NCBI GenBank assembly: GCA_015350385.1 | Contig: WNKI01000003.1 | Coordinates: forward strand, 58,006-122,005 | Direction: 5' to 3' | Length of the DNA stretch: 64,000 bases | Origin: Aculops lycopersici | Lineage: Eukaryota; Arthropoda; Arachnida; Trombidiformes; Eriophyidae | Shown: piece by piece, positions 11,919-21,709 of the stretch | Layout: each line of letters starts with the position of its first letter | How positions within the stretch are numbered: the first letter of the stretch is position 1 | Program-made: the position numbers and the translations under genes | Notes under the pieces: model-generated | Seen by the model: the letters and a program-made list of their open reading frames with translations, nothing else | What the model was told of the DNA's origin: nothing | The model's database searches: none

Positions 11919-13263
11919 TTTGCTTGCGTATATTGGTGACACTGTTAGAGTATGACTGAAAAATTGGCTCTGATTGCTATTGTTGTAATGATATTATTCT
12001 TGGGTTACTTGCAGCAGGTTCAATGTCTGAGTTGCGACTGACAGATCCTCTTTTGCAACTAGAAAAACCTCCAAATTTGACTCTCAGAGTTCACATCGAG
12101 CGAACGTCTACAGGTATCAAGACGAAGGTTAACTCGATTGCTGCGATCCAGGAGAGAAACTGACCTGTGGCTAATCAACTCAACAATCACTAGCCAGTCT
12201 GGAGGTAAGTGGAAGTTGTTCGTGGCGACTCCCCGCACCTCGAGGAGTGGGGAGTCCGGGATAGGGATAGGGATAAGTAAAGAAAGAGAGATAGAAACAA
12301 CCTGTTGATGCTCTCTTTCCATGACTCGCGCGACCATGAACTTGAACTCGAGCAACTAGCCACTTCAACGAGCTAATCAGAAACATCATTGCGATCATCG
12401 ACCCTCGGCCATGCATACGTACAAGACACTTGTTACAAGTACTTCGTTACATGAGCGCAAAATGGTCGAGGTAACGAGCTTGCGCCGGCCAACAGGTTGG
12501 CTATGCATCCAAAAGATTCATGATGCGATGCGCGTCGGTCATGGGTAGTTATGAGACTTGGACGCTTAAGGAGCAGATGATGTAGCAACAACCACGGCTC
12601 GTAACTTGCCACGAACGCCACTGAAAAACCAAGGAGTTCAGCAGGAGATCACTCGAGGAACATGGAATTTCAAGTTGAACCGTAGAACGTGATTGATCTC
12701 GTCGAGTAAAAGCTGCTGGCTAGATACTTTCTTGCAACGCTCTCAAAGAAGTTTCTCCGAAAAGATCTCCCATCAGACTCGATCCTACGAAGGTATCTTT
12801 GAAGGTAACCACCCACAGCCTCGAGATTAGGTTTTGGAAAACCGAGTCTCATAGGCTCATTGATCACTTTGATTCTGGAAGCTTTCGAAGACAATCTGGT
12901 TATGTCCATTCAGAATCATAGGACTTGGAACATTCCAAGCAATCATAATATGAATTGAGACTTTTCGACATGATTAGCACCTGTCAAATTAACCTGTGAT
13001 GGAAGATGTCAAATGGCGCCACAGAGTCGAGTTGCGTTAGTATTGTCAGACATGTCCGCTGCTGTTGCGAGGCTGTTTTTCTCCGACTCCTCACTTGTGT
13101 TGTGTTCTGGTCTACTAGTATTGCAAACAGCGAAACGTGTGTCACGTGGTAGGAATCCGTTTTGATCTTCTTATTTACATTCACATCTCATCTCTCATTG
13201 ATCATCCTACCCTCACCATCTTAACCCTAACACTTTGACATATTATTATAAAATCGACCAACC
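11919..13263. other. Divergent intergenic region between the secreted-protein gene and Nup88
   Basis: About 1.35 kb with no reading frame I can support. It should contain both promoters. Within it are an imperfect 30-base palindrome at 12227-12256 followed by three GGGATA units, and a TATA-like TTATAAAA near 13246, very close to the Nup88 start. A 79-codon minus-strand frame (12670-12909) has no recognisable homology. Confidence 0.5.
12227..12275. repeat. Imperfect palindrome followed by short GGGATA repeat
   Basis: GACTCCCC ... GGGGAGTC are perfect 8-base outer arms around a CCTCGAGG core; over 30 bases only four positions (two mirrored pairs) break the dyad. Immediately after come three tandem GGGATA units and an A/G-rich tract. 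It could form a hairpin or be a dimeric protein site. Confidence 0.6.
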
Positions 13264-15237
13264 ATGTCCAATAGCATATTGAATCACTTAGCAATAGATG
13301 GCAACGAAAGATTTGTCTGGAATCCAGATTTGGGCCACCTGGAGGTGATAGAGGGTGAGATAAATAGATATACCCTACTGCTAGCCTCGAGGCCCAGTTT
13401 CCTCGTTAGAGATATTCGGCTTAGTCCAACAAAGAACCTCCTAGCCTTGATTGGTGACAAGGGTGTGCATATTGTAGAATTGCCCAAGAAGTGGGGCCGA
13501 CGGGGCAAGAGCGAGGTGGATGGCAAAATTTATTGTAAAACCTACAAACTCAACGATCGATTGTTCAGTTGCGAAGTAAGGTTACGAATTCTACATTGTA
13601 CTTGGCACCCATTAGGTTCAGATACAAAACAATTATTATTTATTTTGACAAATGATAACAAACTCAGGATTCACGATGTCACCGAAGATTCCGAGGTTCA
13701 GGTTATAAATTTGAAGGCATACGATCAAAATGAAGACAAAGATGGAGACGAGGATGAGTCTCGAATTCGTCAAGGACTCAGTATGCTGAATCTTGGTGAA
13801 TCCGCTATCTGTTTTGATTTTGGACCACCTCTTATCATCCAAGAACCTGACGTTTTGTGGCCCATTTACGTGCTCATGGGAACCGGTGATATTCTCCTCG
13901 TATACTTCAACTTCCAGAATCCTACCTACAGTGAGCACATCATTGGTCCATTGGTCATGTTACCCGAAGCTGAGGATAGTTATGGTTCAGATGCATGCAG
14001 CCTGATTGTTCTAGACTCTTCGCCTCCAATGATAGCAATCGCAACCACAAGAGGATCCATTTATCATTCTTTTGCCTTTGTCAACAAAACTGGCCCCCTG
14101 TCAGTTCAAACCCTTTATGTTTACGAATCAATTGAGCTTTCAAAAGACCTTATAGATAACCCAGACAATGCTTACAATCCTCATCCTATGCGGCTATTCA
14201 AGGACCCAACAAGCGAAATTAGATACTTTTGCGTACATGAAAATGGAGTCCATACAATAGTCGTGCCAATTATTGATTCAATTAGATCTGAACTTGAAAT
14301 AACTGAAGACAAAGAATCTTTTTCAGAATTTATCGTTTGCACTAGAACCACAACTCCAGCCGAGATCCTTGATGACGATGGTGTTTGTCCCTCAACGCCG
14401 AGAGGTTTGGGTGTTGAAATCAGGACAACAAATATAGTTTTACTTGTACTCATGCCAGACAATGACCTCATAACTCAAAGAATATCACCTGCCACCGCGT
14501 TGATAAATAGAAAGCGTTTCCCTAGACACTCGCTAAACAATACAACTCGAAGTGAGACTGACAATGACACAGATATCCTAAATGTTTCACAGATCGCAAC
14601 TAGAGCCAACTTCGAGGAACAAATTCAACAGATACTAAAGAGAAAAACAAGTGTGCCAATGTTGAAGTTGTCGGAGAGTTTGGAGGACCAGAGGCATATC
14701 ATTGAATTGGTCAACAAGACTGTAACTAACTTTAGGAACGAGTATATCAAGAAGTATAACCTAGCGGCTGAAGCTATCAAGAAGAAGCTTAGCATTCTAG
14801 AGAATGATTTAGAAAACCAGAGGGGAGAATACAACAAGATAACGAAAATGAAAGAAGAAGTTTACATGTCAGTTGTAGCATTGTCCTCGAAATCTGCCAG
14901 CGCTTGTGAGAAACAAAAGGACCTATTGGCTCGATTGGACAAGATTAATGCAGCCATCACCAGCAGATATCCGGAATTAAGTGAAGTCGAGTCAAAGCAA
15001 AGACGAGAAGTTCAAGCTTTGAGAGAGAAGCTGAGACTTCTTAGAGATGAATTGGACTCGGTGGACAACAAGCACAAGTATAATATGAATCAAAAGGATT
15101 CACTTCTAAACGCCAACGGTGATCTCATTCTATCCCCAATTCAAGAAGAATGCATCAGGGAAACTCTGGCAAAACATAGTAATGAGATTGCTGAGCTTCA
15201 ACGATTTGTCAAGTCTAAGAAACTGCAACAAAAGTAA
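13264..15237 (+). CDS. Nup88: Nuclear pore protein Nup88
   Basis: Nucleoporin of the cytoplasmic face of the nuclear pore, partner of Nup214 and Nup62. The 657-residue product, close to the usual 700-740, carries an N-terminal beta-propeller-like part (VHIVELPKKWGR; LFILTNDNKLRIHDV; ESAICFDFGPP; EDSYGSDACSLIVL; ENGVHTIVVPI) followed from about residue 450 by a predicted coiled coil rich in Lys/Glu, as in vertebrate Nup88. The start is the ATG shortly after a TATA-like run. The gene is uninterrupted, whereas most animal orthologues have many introns. Its stop lies only 40 bases from the 3' end of the convergent CNNM gene, so the UTRs very likely overlap. Confidence 0.92.
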   Translation: MSNSILNHLAIDGNERFVWNPDLGHLEVIEGEINRYTLLLASRPSFLVRDIRLSPTKNLLALIGDKGVHIVELPKKWGRRGKSEVDGKIYCKTYKLNDRLFSCEVRLRILHCTWHPLGSDTKQLLFILTNDNKLRIHDVTEDSEVQVINLKAYDQNEDKDGDEDESRIRQGLSMLNLGESAICFDFGPPLIIQEPDVLWPIYVLMGTGDILLVYFNFQNPTYSEHIIGPLVMLPEAEDSYGSDACSLIVLDSSPPMIAIATTRGSIYHSFAFVNKTGPLSVQTLYVYESIELSKDLIDNPDNAYNPHPMRLFKDPTSEIRYFCVHENGVHTIVVPIIDSIRSELEITEDKESFSEFIVCTRTTTPAEILDDDGVCPSTPRGLGVEIRTTNIVLLVLMPDNDLITQRISPATALINRKRFPRHSLNNTTRSETDNDTDILNVSQIATRANFEEQIQQILKRKTSVPMLKLSESLEDQRHIIELVNKTVTNFRNEYIKKYNLAAEAIKKKLSILENDLENQRGEYNKITKMKEEVYMSVVALSSKSASACEKQKDLLARLDKINAAITSRYPELSEVESKQRREVQALREKLRLLRDELDSVDNKHKYNMNQKDSLLNANGDLILSPIQEECIRETLAKHSNEIAELQRFVKSKKLQQK

Positions 15238-15277
15238 ACTAGGTGGAGAAGAAGATTAGTTCAAATCTAAGAATCGA

Positions 15278-16753
15278 TCAACTTTTATCATCTCGCCTTT
15301 GATTCTTCTTGCCACTATTAGTATTGCTGTTTTCCTTTCGAAAAGGAGGAGTTTTCAGGTCATGGTCAGGTGCGGGCAGGACTGCTGGACTGTTGTTGTA
15401 GACTGCAACTCTTTCCTTCGCCCTTCGCCTCGCCATTGCATCATGCAAGTGAGCATGCAACACTTCAAGATCGTTGGGAATCTGAGCTTCCGGTCTGTAT
15501 CTAAGATCTTTGTTGTCGAAGACAATATCTGTTTCATCGTTGATTTCCACTTGCAGCACTTCCTCGATTATATCTTCCAATGTAGCTATTCCAATAATGT
15601 CTTTTTTCTTATGTGCTCTCACTATGGCCAGATGAGATTTTCCCTCTCGAAAGTGATTGAAAACAATGTCTAAGGTGTGACCCTCGTCCACAAAAATAAT
15701 TGGATGCCTGTAGAAAGACAGTACACTCTTGAGGGTTACCTCGGTATAAGGATTGATCAATGCTAGATCCTTAACCATTAACAGTCCCACTATGTTGCCC
15801 CGAGTCCTACTATAAACCGGAACTCTCGAGAAACCTCGCTTAACGACACTTAATATAACATGATAATCAATGACTGTATCTAGACTCAGCATGAAAACAT
15901 CTCTTAATTTAGTCATGATTTGGCCACAAGTGACCTTCTTGATTTTTAATGCGCCAGTTATTATATTTATCTCTTGAGCATCTAAATTATTATAATTTTT
16001 GGTAATCCTAATGTACTCTTGTAGTCGCTCGCGATCATAAACAAAGGCAATCTCTTCGCCGAGTGCCAAGTCGAGAATCAATGAAAGAGGGTAGGAAACG
16101 GGTGAGGTGATTCCTATGATCAACCAGGTAATCCAGATGGTCTTCGCGCCTATGGCTAAACCATGACGAGCACAAACAGCTTGAGGCAAGATCTCGCCGA
16201 AGATTGTGATGCAGATTGTGGTTGAAATGAAGCCTATGGCGCCGGGAAATGCAGTATCAAGTAAGACTTGGAGGCCAGCATTAACAATAACATTACCTAA
16301 AACTAAAGAGCATAGCAACAAATTTGAATGTTTTCTCATAGGAATAATGGTACCAGCATATCGTCGCTCTTTCTCGGTGCCGCACTTACGTAATATCTCC
16401 AGTTCCGTTACATCTAGCGACAATAAACCGAGAACTAAGCCAGAAAAGAGAGCAGACAAGAGATTGAGCAAGATGATTCCCACGTAGATGACCACCATAA
16501 GAGGTGTGCTCTGAGAAATTTCGGTTCCATCGCCTTTGGAGGTTGTATTTGTTTTAGCATACGAGGATACATTGGTTAAAAAGTAAGTGCTATTCTGGGT
16601 CAGGGCAAAGTTTGCGGTTGCAATGTTAGAATTTGCTTGGTCATCGATTGTATCACCAGAGGACAATATAAAACTATCATCGCTATCTACAGTTAATAAA
16701 GAATTTAATGTGGAGCTAGTGATTGAGTCATGTAGGAAAATAATCGATAACAT
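15278..16753 (-). CDS. uex: CNNM family metal transporter (DUF21 plus CBS pair), short form
   Basis: Membrane protein of the CNNM/unextended group, linked in animals to magnesium homeostasis. After an Asn/Ser/Thr-rich extracellular segment come the DUF21 transmembrane block (about residues 85-260) with the family signature GLLSLDVTELEILRKCGTEKERRYA, then LLCSLVLGNVIVN and FGEILPQAVCARHG, then a CBS pair (VFMLSLDTVIDYH; GNIVGLLMVKDL; DIIGIATLEDIIEEVL). The protein ends about 75 residues after the second CBS motif in a basic, low-complexity tail. The cyclic-nucleotide-binding-like domain normally found there is absent, so the product is 491 residues against about 700-950. A likely 5' UTR intron runs from a donor CAACAG|GTATCC near 16957 to an acceptor just before the ATG. 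Confidence 0.88.
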   Translation of the reverse strand: MLSIIFLHDSITSSTLNSLLTVDSDDSFILSSGDTIDDQANSNIATANFALTQNSTYFLTNVSSYAKTNTTSKGDGTEISQSTPLMVVIYVGIILLNLLSALFSGLVLGLLSLDVTELEILRKCGTEKERRYAGTIIPMRKHSNLLLCSLVLGNVIVNAGLQVLLDTAFPGAIGFISTTICITIFGEILPQAVCARHGLAIGAKTIWITWLIIGITSPVSYPLSLILDLALGEEIAFVYDRERLQEYIRITKNYNNLDAQEINIITGALKIKKVTCGQIMTKLRDVFMLSLDTVIDYHVILSVVKRGFSRVPVYSRTRGNIVGLLMVKDLALINPYTEVTLKSVLSFYRHPIIFVDEGHTLDIVFNHFREGKSHLAIVRAHKKKDIIGIATLEDIIEEVLQVEINDETDIVFDNKDLRYRPEAQIPNDLEVLHAHLHDAMARRRAKERVAVYNNSPAVLPAPDHDLKTPPFRKENSNTNSGKKNQRRDDKS

Positions 16754-17398
16754 ATCTCATTTAGAGACAAGGGTTCTTGGATGTTCATTATTCTCATGAT
16801 TGTAATTATCATTCATTTTCCATCATTTACGAGAAGAGTTCAACAGATGAGGTTGAAAACAAGACAAAACAAACAAGAGATCGGAGAAAGGTAGAGAGAA
16901 AACTCTTTCGGGGTCTGAAAATAACCCATCGCACAACTGGAACAACAGCAAGGGATACCTGTTGCTTTGCTGAGGTGTGTTGGTGATTTTTCATACAGTC
17001 GTCTGTTGCGCTGCACTGTGCAGCCAAATACACTCCTCGCTCCAAATAGATTAGCCCGAGGCTTCAGGTAGATTTTTTTTTTGGGAATCCGACCACAAAT
17101 TATCCGAGCCAAACAAGATTGCCTGGCCTCCGATTGATCTTGAGTGATGAGTATCAAATTACCTACCTGAGCGCAGCCGCGATGGATTTAGTTTGCCACG
17201 AAGGTCGCGATGGTTCTGTGGAGTCTACTACTCTTCCTCCTTCTACCTAGTGGTGAGCTATCACTAAAGCACTGGGTTGGTGTCTAGGCCTTTCTCTTCC
17301 TCTGACTAGTTTTTTATTCCAGATCCACCACTAGATGCTTTCAAGTGTTAGATCCTCTCTTCTGGTTGAAAAATCTTTCGGGTCCCATCGAAAAAATC
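16754..17398. other. Divergent promoter region between the CNNM and mucin-like genes
   Basis: About 645 bases. On the minus side it holds a probable 5' UTR intron of the CNNM gene; on the plus side a 43-base signal-peptide-like exon with donor and acceptor at 17210-17351. No other supportable reading frame. Confidence 0.45.
17210..17351 (+). CDS. Candidate short secreted peptide or upstream ORF, two exons
   Basis: Exon 17210-17252 reads MVLWSLLLFLLLPS, a perfect signal-peptide core, and ends in phase 1 at a strong donor (GTGAGC). A good acceptor (TTTTTTATTCCAG) lies 70 bases on; exon 2 (17323-17351) reads DPPLDAFKC and stops, a 23-residue product. The main gene starts 48 bases later, so this may be an upstream ORF in its spliced 5' UTR, or the signal exon of a product spliced to something else. 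A near twin exon lies at 41739-41781. Confidence 0.3.
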
Positions 17399-19708
17399 AT
17401 GCATCATTCCAGGAGCCTCGTCTCCCTCCCCCTAGTTCTTTGTGTGGCCTTCGTTGTCGCTCAATTAGCATATAGTTTACCTACGGCAGCACCAACAGGT
17501 GCACTCCAACAGCAACATGTAGAAGTGAGCTCAAAATCCCAACAACACCATTCATCTGCCGACAGTAAAAAGGAATCTAACCACAATCAAATAATTGCCG
17601 CTACTTCCGGTGGCTCAACTAGTCACTCGTCCGCAAAAACAACAACGGCACTGGCTACTGGTACTCACACCTCAGTGTCGATCACATCCCATCCAAACAA
17701 CAACCAGCAGGCTACTGCCCAAACGAATGCCAAGGCGACAACAGGTGGTGCTCATCATGCTCCAGCTCAGGTAACCGTTACGGGCGACAGTAAGGCTACC
17801 AATGTAAGCCACCTATCGACCTTAATAAATGCAGTTCCAGCCTCGGCGCAAGCATCTAAAGCTGGCGGTCTCCATTGTGGCGATGCTCCTGTGGGCAAAT
17901 TTTGCAAATACCTGTCACCAGTTTGTGAATCCTTAGACACCATCAATGCGGAACAAACGTTCAGATTGCAAACTCAATTCAAGTCGTTTGTCGAGAAGAC
18001 TGCAAACAAATTGAGCTTGTGTTTCATGGAACAATACCAATTTGATCCAAATCTGGTGCCGATCACCAAGGAGGATGTTACAAAGGTTTGTACCTCGAGA
18101 AACCTTGCTCCAGAATCTAAGGGTTCATATGGAAAGTTCGAGAAGTGTGCAACTAGTAACTGGGATGTTGCGCTAGAGAAGGAGCTCGATAGAATCAACT
18201 CGGCCCGAGACAGCGGCAGTAAGGACCAGAAACACGATCACAAGTCAACAGGTGGCTCGCACATCTTGTCGCAAGACGAGGACTCGGTTGTAGTGTTCAA
18301 TGATGTAGTTAGCAAAATTTTAGATGCTAAAACTCCCATTGCCGACTTCAAGGTTCTCAACGTTAACTCCAATGGCAAGCAGGAAGCGGATGCCATCGCA
18401 GCAGCATCGGCAATGGGAGATGGGAAGAACAGAGTTTCAGTTGCACAAGGCAGCCACAATCAGCAGCCAATTATAACTCAAGAAGATTCCAAGTCCTCTT
18501 CCAACGGAGTCCCGAAAACTCAAGCTGAGGCAAACAGGATGTTCAATAATCCAAACACTGTGGTCGTTTTGGTTGATGAGTCGAATTCCAGGTCAGCAGC
18601 TAGTGGCGCAAAATCAGTTACACTATCGTCTACCAACGGAGGTCAAGGTAGCAAGAGCAATTTAACGTCACATAGAACAGCTGTACACTCGATTCAAGCT
18701 TCGGTCGGTTCAACTTCGGCCCCAACCCTGTCGGCAACTAAGCCCAGAGATCATGTCGAGGATCTGGGCGAAAAAATAATGGCCAGTTTAGCTGAGCCTG
18801 CTCTAAACGGAGGAACTGCATCCTCAACAACCGGCAGGCCATCCAATCATCATTCAACAGGTAAGCCAGAGGCTAGCTCGTCGACGACAAACAGTGGCTC
18901 TACCAGGGCCTCTGTTTCAACGCCAGCGCCAAGTGCCTCAACCGCAAGGCCCTCGACAGCTCCTAGCACAAAGGCACCACAGTCAAGGGCCGCTCCGGAG
19001 ACTTCGGCGGCTCCAGCGGCCGGAAGTACCACTTCGAAACCAGGTGAGTCGAAAGAAGCTACAGCTGCTCAGCCATCGACAACTTCAGCTCCGGCGACCG
19101 CAGGTGGCTCAAAAAGCACCAAGGCGCCCACCAAGGACGGACCAACCACTAAGGCACCCGCTGAAAACGGATCGACTTCTAAGGCGCCCGCTAAGGAGGA
19201 ACCGACAACAAAGGCGCCAGCTAAGGAGGAACCGACAACAAAGGCGCCAGCTAAGGAAGGATCGACTTCGAAAGCTCCTGCTAAAGACGGATCGACCACC
19301 AAGACACCTGCAAAGGAAGGATCAACTACGAAGGCACCTGAAGCTGGAAGTAAATCTTCAGACCTCAAGTCTGGATCAAGCACTACAAAAAAACCCAACG
19401 GAAGCGAGGATTCAGACTCGGTCCTCGGCGACCTGACGAAAAAAGCGAGCAAACTTAAGAAGGGTGTTGAGGAAAAGTTGGAGAAGGGAAAAAAGGAGGT
19501 ATCTAAGGTGGTTAAGAAGGTTACAGGTGAAGATTCAGACTCAAAGTCTGGCTCCAAGTCGTCGGTATCAAGTCACGACAAGGGACACAAATCCGATGGT
19601 CGATTGCATCAGCTGGAACACGATCGTCAGATGGCCATTGATCCGATTGGACACACGATTAAGCATCAGCAATACGCAGCAGCCAAGGCCGCCAAGTCTA
19701 ATCAATGA
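17399..19708 (+). CDS. Secreted mucin-like Ser/Thr/Lys-rich protein
   Basis: The open frame extends upstream with GTG, but the first ATG (17399) sits directly before a signal peptide (SLPLVLCVAFVVAQLAYS), so it is the likely start; the product is 769 residues. After a Ser/Thr/His/Gln-rich stretch comes a short Cys-bearing segment at about 155-270 (LHCGDAPVGKFCKYLSPVCESL; LSLCFMEQYQF; VTKVCTSRNLAPE; EKCATSNWDVALEKELD), likely the only folded part. The rest is Ser/Thr/Pro-rich and suits heavy O-glycosylation. At 19139-19348 are seven tandem 10-residue units of the form xxTTKAPAKE; two neighbours are identical over 30 bases. The tail is Lys-rich, then His/Gln-rich. Family not recognised; mucin, cuticle or salivary roles are possibilities only. 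Confidence 0.78.
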   Translation: MHHSRSLVSLPLVLCVAFVVAQLAYSLPTAAPTGALQQQHVEVSSKSQQHHSSADSKKESNHNQIIAATSGGSTSHSSAKTTTALATGTHTSVSITSHPNNNQQATAQTNAKATTGGAHHAPAQVTVTGDSKATNVSHLSTLINAVPASAQASKAGGLHCGDAPVGKFCKYLSPVCESLDTINAEQTFRLQTQFKSFVEKTANKLSLCFMEQYQFDPNLVPITKEDVTKVCTSRNLAPESKGSYGKFEKCATSNWDVALEKELDRINSARDSGSKDQKHDHKSTGGSHILSQDEDSVVVFNDVVSKILDAKTPIADFKVLNVNSNGKQEADAIAAASAMGDGKNRVSVAQGSHNQQPIITQEDSKSSSNGVPKTQAEANRMFNNPNTVVVLVDESNSRSAASGAKSVTLSSTNGGQGSKSNLTSHRTAVHSIQASVGSTSAPTLSATKPRDHVEDLGEKIMASLAEPALNGGTASSTTGRPSNHHSTGKPEASSSTTNSGSTRASVSTPAPSASTARPSTAPSTKAPQSRAAPETSAAPAAGSTTSKPGESKEATAAQPSTTSAPATAGGSKSTKAPTKDGPTTKAPAENGSTSKAPAKEEPTTKAPAKEEPTTKAPAKEGSTSKAPAKDGSTTKTPAKEGSTTKAPEAGSKSSDLKSGSSTTKKPNGSEDSDSVLGDLTKKASKLKKGVEEKLEKGKKEVSKVVKKVTGEDSDSKSGSKSSVSSHDKGHKSDGRLHQLEHDRQMAIDPIGHTIKHQQYAAAKAAKSNQ
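19139..19348 (+). repeat. Coding tandem repeat, 30-base unit
   Basis: Seven 30-base units encode variants of EPTTKAPAKE / GSTSKAPAKD. Two consecutive units near 19200-19259 differ at only one base, showing recent slippage or unequal exchange. Confidence 0.8.
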
Positions 19709-19746
19709 TACCATTTCTTATAGACATACATTCATATCAAGTGTCA

Positions 19747-19752
19747 AATAAA
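19747..19752 (+). terminator. Poly(A) signal of the mucin-like gene
   Basis: AATAAA 39 bases after the stop codon, in the 104-base gap between convergent genes. Confidence 0.5.
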
Positions 19753-19812
19753 AACCACTTGTTGTTAAGTAATAGTAATAATTGGAGTTGTATTGACTTA
19801 TTGTTGTTTAAG

Positions 19813-21315
19813 TCAAGTTGATGACTTGAGTCTCAAGTCTAAATTTACCGAGTTTGCCAATCTGAAGATTTCCGGTATCAGTGATGCTAAGCTCGTAAAT
19901 AACTCCTCCGATATTCCTTTAGGCACTAAGAATTGAATAGTTCCTTGCTCGCACCCCGTAGATAATGATGCCATTTCTATGAGAAACCCCTTGACACACT
20001 TAAGAACCAGTTCGGCTCTCTTAAGACACCAATTGACTGTTAGGATTTCCTCATCCATTTCGTCAACTAATAATAGTGGAATACTGATATTCTTGATATC
20101 AAACATATGAGCCACCTTCAAAATGCTCCGCAAACTAGACATGATTGGATGTCGCGAGTTTACCTCGCAGTTTTTAAGACTATCATCGGTTACCAAGTGG
20201 AAAACAACATGAACGTTTGCTAAATTTGAATGTCTAGTTACATAACAATCGCCTGTTTCCAGATTGTGTCGACCAGCGACACTTGGCATCACATTCTCTT
20301 GGATATGTTTCAATTGTTGAGTTAGATTATCAAAATGAAATTCATTTAGACTGTTGCATAGTTGGGCAAAATCATGTTGAATTCCGTAATATGAATCGAA
20401 GTGATTGTCTACTAATAATACCACTGCCGATAGATTGTGCGAATATAATGACATGGCTGTTTGAGTTCTAACAGGTGGCGATCGATTGCGTTGTGTATCA
20501 CAGAGATATAGTGAGTCTACAGCTAATATCCTCAAATTATGCGCCGTTTTTAGCTGCGATCCTAAGTTGATGGTAAAACTTTCTTCCATTGTAATTTGAT
20601 TGATTGGTTCTATGATATTGTTGCCGGTAGTCTTCTTGTCCTTTGGTTTGATTTGATCGTCGAGCTTCAATGAGGATATGGAATCGTCTATCTGGGCGAC
20701 ACCTAACGAGGAGTATTGACTTCCACTCCCATTCGATTCACTTTGCATAAGTTCCGACCATAAGATATTTAGTTTCTCACGGAATTCCTCGCGTTGTGCA
20801 TCTTTCAAGGCCTCAATTGACATGTTCCAACTATTAAGTAGTCGCTCCATATCCTGACAATGACGTGATGACAAAGAACTTATAGTAGCCTCAGTATGCG
20901 AGTGACCCAATTGACTTATCGCTTTCTCGATTTCCTGACTGCTCCTCGTATTGAGTTCATTCAATGAGTTGTCCCTCGTTTTAAACATTTCCTCAACTGC
21001 AGGCCAATAAGAGAACTCCAAGTCGATGACCATCTGGGTATATTTGCCCGAATGTATTAGGTCACTATATATTCGTGCAAACTGCAATTTGTCCTTCACC
21101 AAATTACTAGAGCTGGAGTTAGATCGCTGCCCACTATTCCTTGTATTGTTAACTGTTGCGGGCATAAAGTTTGCCATTTGTGGTGAGACTGCGGGGGCTG
21201 GACTTGGCAACCTGGATTCCTCATTCTTAGTTTTGCATTCTTTTATCACATCTTGCCAATATTTATACAATTCAATCTCATCTTTAATAGGGTCCTCTGT
21301 TTGACTTGTGTCCAT
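19813..21315 (-). CDS. FERRY3: C12orf4 / FERRY complex subunit 3 homologue
   Basis: Homologue of vertebrate C12orf4, a subunit of the Rab5-effector FERRY complex that links early endosomes to mRNAs. The C-terminal half is strongly alike: ESFTINLGSQLKTAHNLRIL, QTAMSLYSHNLSAVVLLVDN, CYVTRHSNLANVHVVFHLV, LRSILKVAHMFDIKNISIPLLLVDEM, WCLKRAELVLKCVKGFLIEMAS and TIQFLVPKGISEELF, in the same order as in vertebrates. The N-terminal about 90 residues are divergent and the charged middle part is probably helical. Length is 500 against about 550 residues. It is uninterrupted and convergent with the mucin-like gene. Identification is from remembered family sequence, not a search. Confidence 0.82.
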   Translation of the reverse strand: MDTSQTEDPIKDEIELYKYWQDVIKECKTKNEESRLPSPAPAVSPQMANFMPATVNNTRNSGQRSNSSSSNLVKDKLQFARIYSDLIHSGKYTQMVIDLEFSYWPAVEEMFKTRDNSLNELNTRSSQEIEKAISQLGHSHTEATISSLSSRHCQDMERLLNSWNMSIEALKDAQREEFREKLNILWSELMQSESNGSGSQYSSLGVAQIDDSISSLKLDDQIKPKDKKTTGNNIIEPINQITMEESFTINLGSQLKTAHNLRILAVDSLYLCDTQRNRSPPVRTQTAMSLYSHNLSAVVLLVDNHFDSYYGIQHDFAQLCNSLNEFHFDNLTQQLKHIQENVMPSVAGRHNLETGDCYVTRHSNLANVHVVFHLVTDDSLKNCEVNSRHPIMSSLRSILKVAHMFDIKNISIPLLLVDEMDEEILTVNWCLKRAELVLKCVKGFLIEMASLSTGCEQGTIQFLVPKGISEELFTSLASLIPEIFRLANSVNLDLRLKSST

Positions 21316-21709
21316 TTTGTTTTTATTTCTAGATGGATGGTACCTAATCTAATATTGTAACATCATGCCGACAGTTGGTGATGATGTCAGAGCATAAGTA
21401 TGATGACATTTCATGTTTGATCGATTGGTAGTAGTTCTGGTGCAATGACAATGGAAAGAAATTCATCCCATCTGCCGTAGCTGCTTTCCACGTGTCTAAT
21501 ATAAAATACAAACACAACACAGAAAACAGATGCACAATTTTCACCAGCTGATACCTCGGCCTATGGGATTCTGTGCGCCAACTCTTACTAAGCTGATGTG
21601 TCAAACTTTGCAAACCAGAAGACCGAGGCAGGCTTATTGAGTGTCAAATTACAAACAAATGTCTTCAAGATAGCAAAGACAACTCTAACACTACAAGGCC
21701 AAGTTCAGA
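21316..21709. other. Divergent promoter region between FERRY3 and BET1
   Basis: About 390 bases. An 89-codon minus-strand frame lacks any recognisable motif and is not supported. No repeat or RNA structure seen. Confidence 0.5.

Noticed and set aside
12670..12909. 79-codon minus-strand frame with ATG between the Ala/Pro/Val-rich gene and Nup88
   Set aside because: No recognisable motif and no poly(A) signal behind it.
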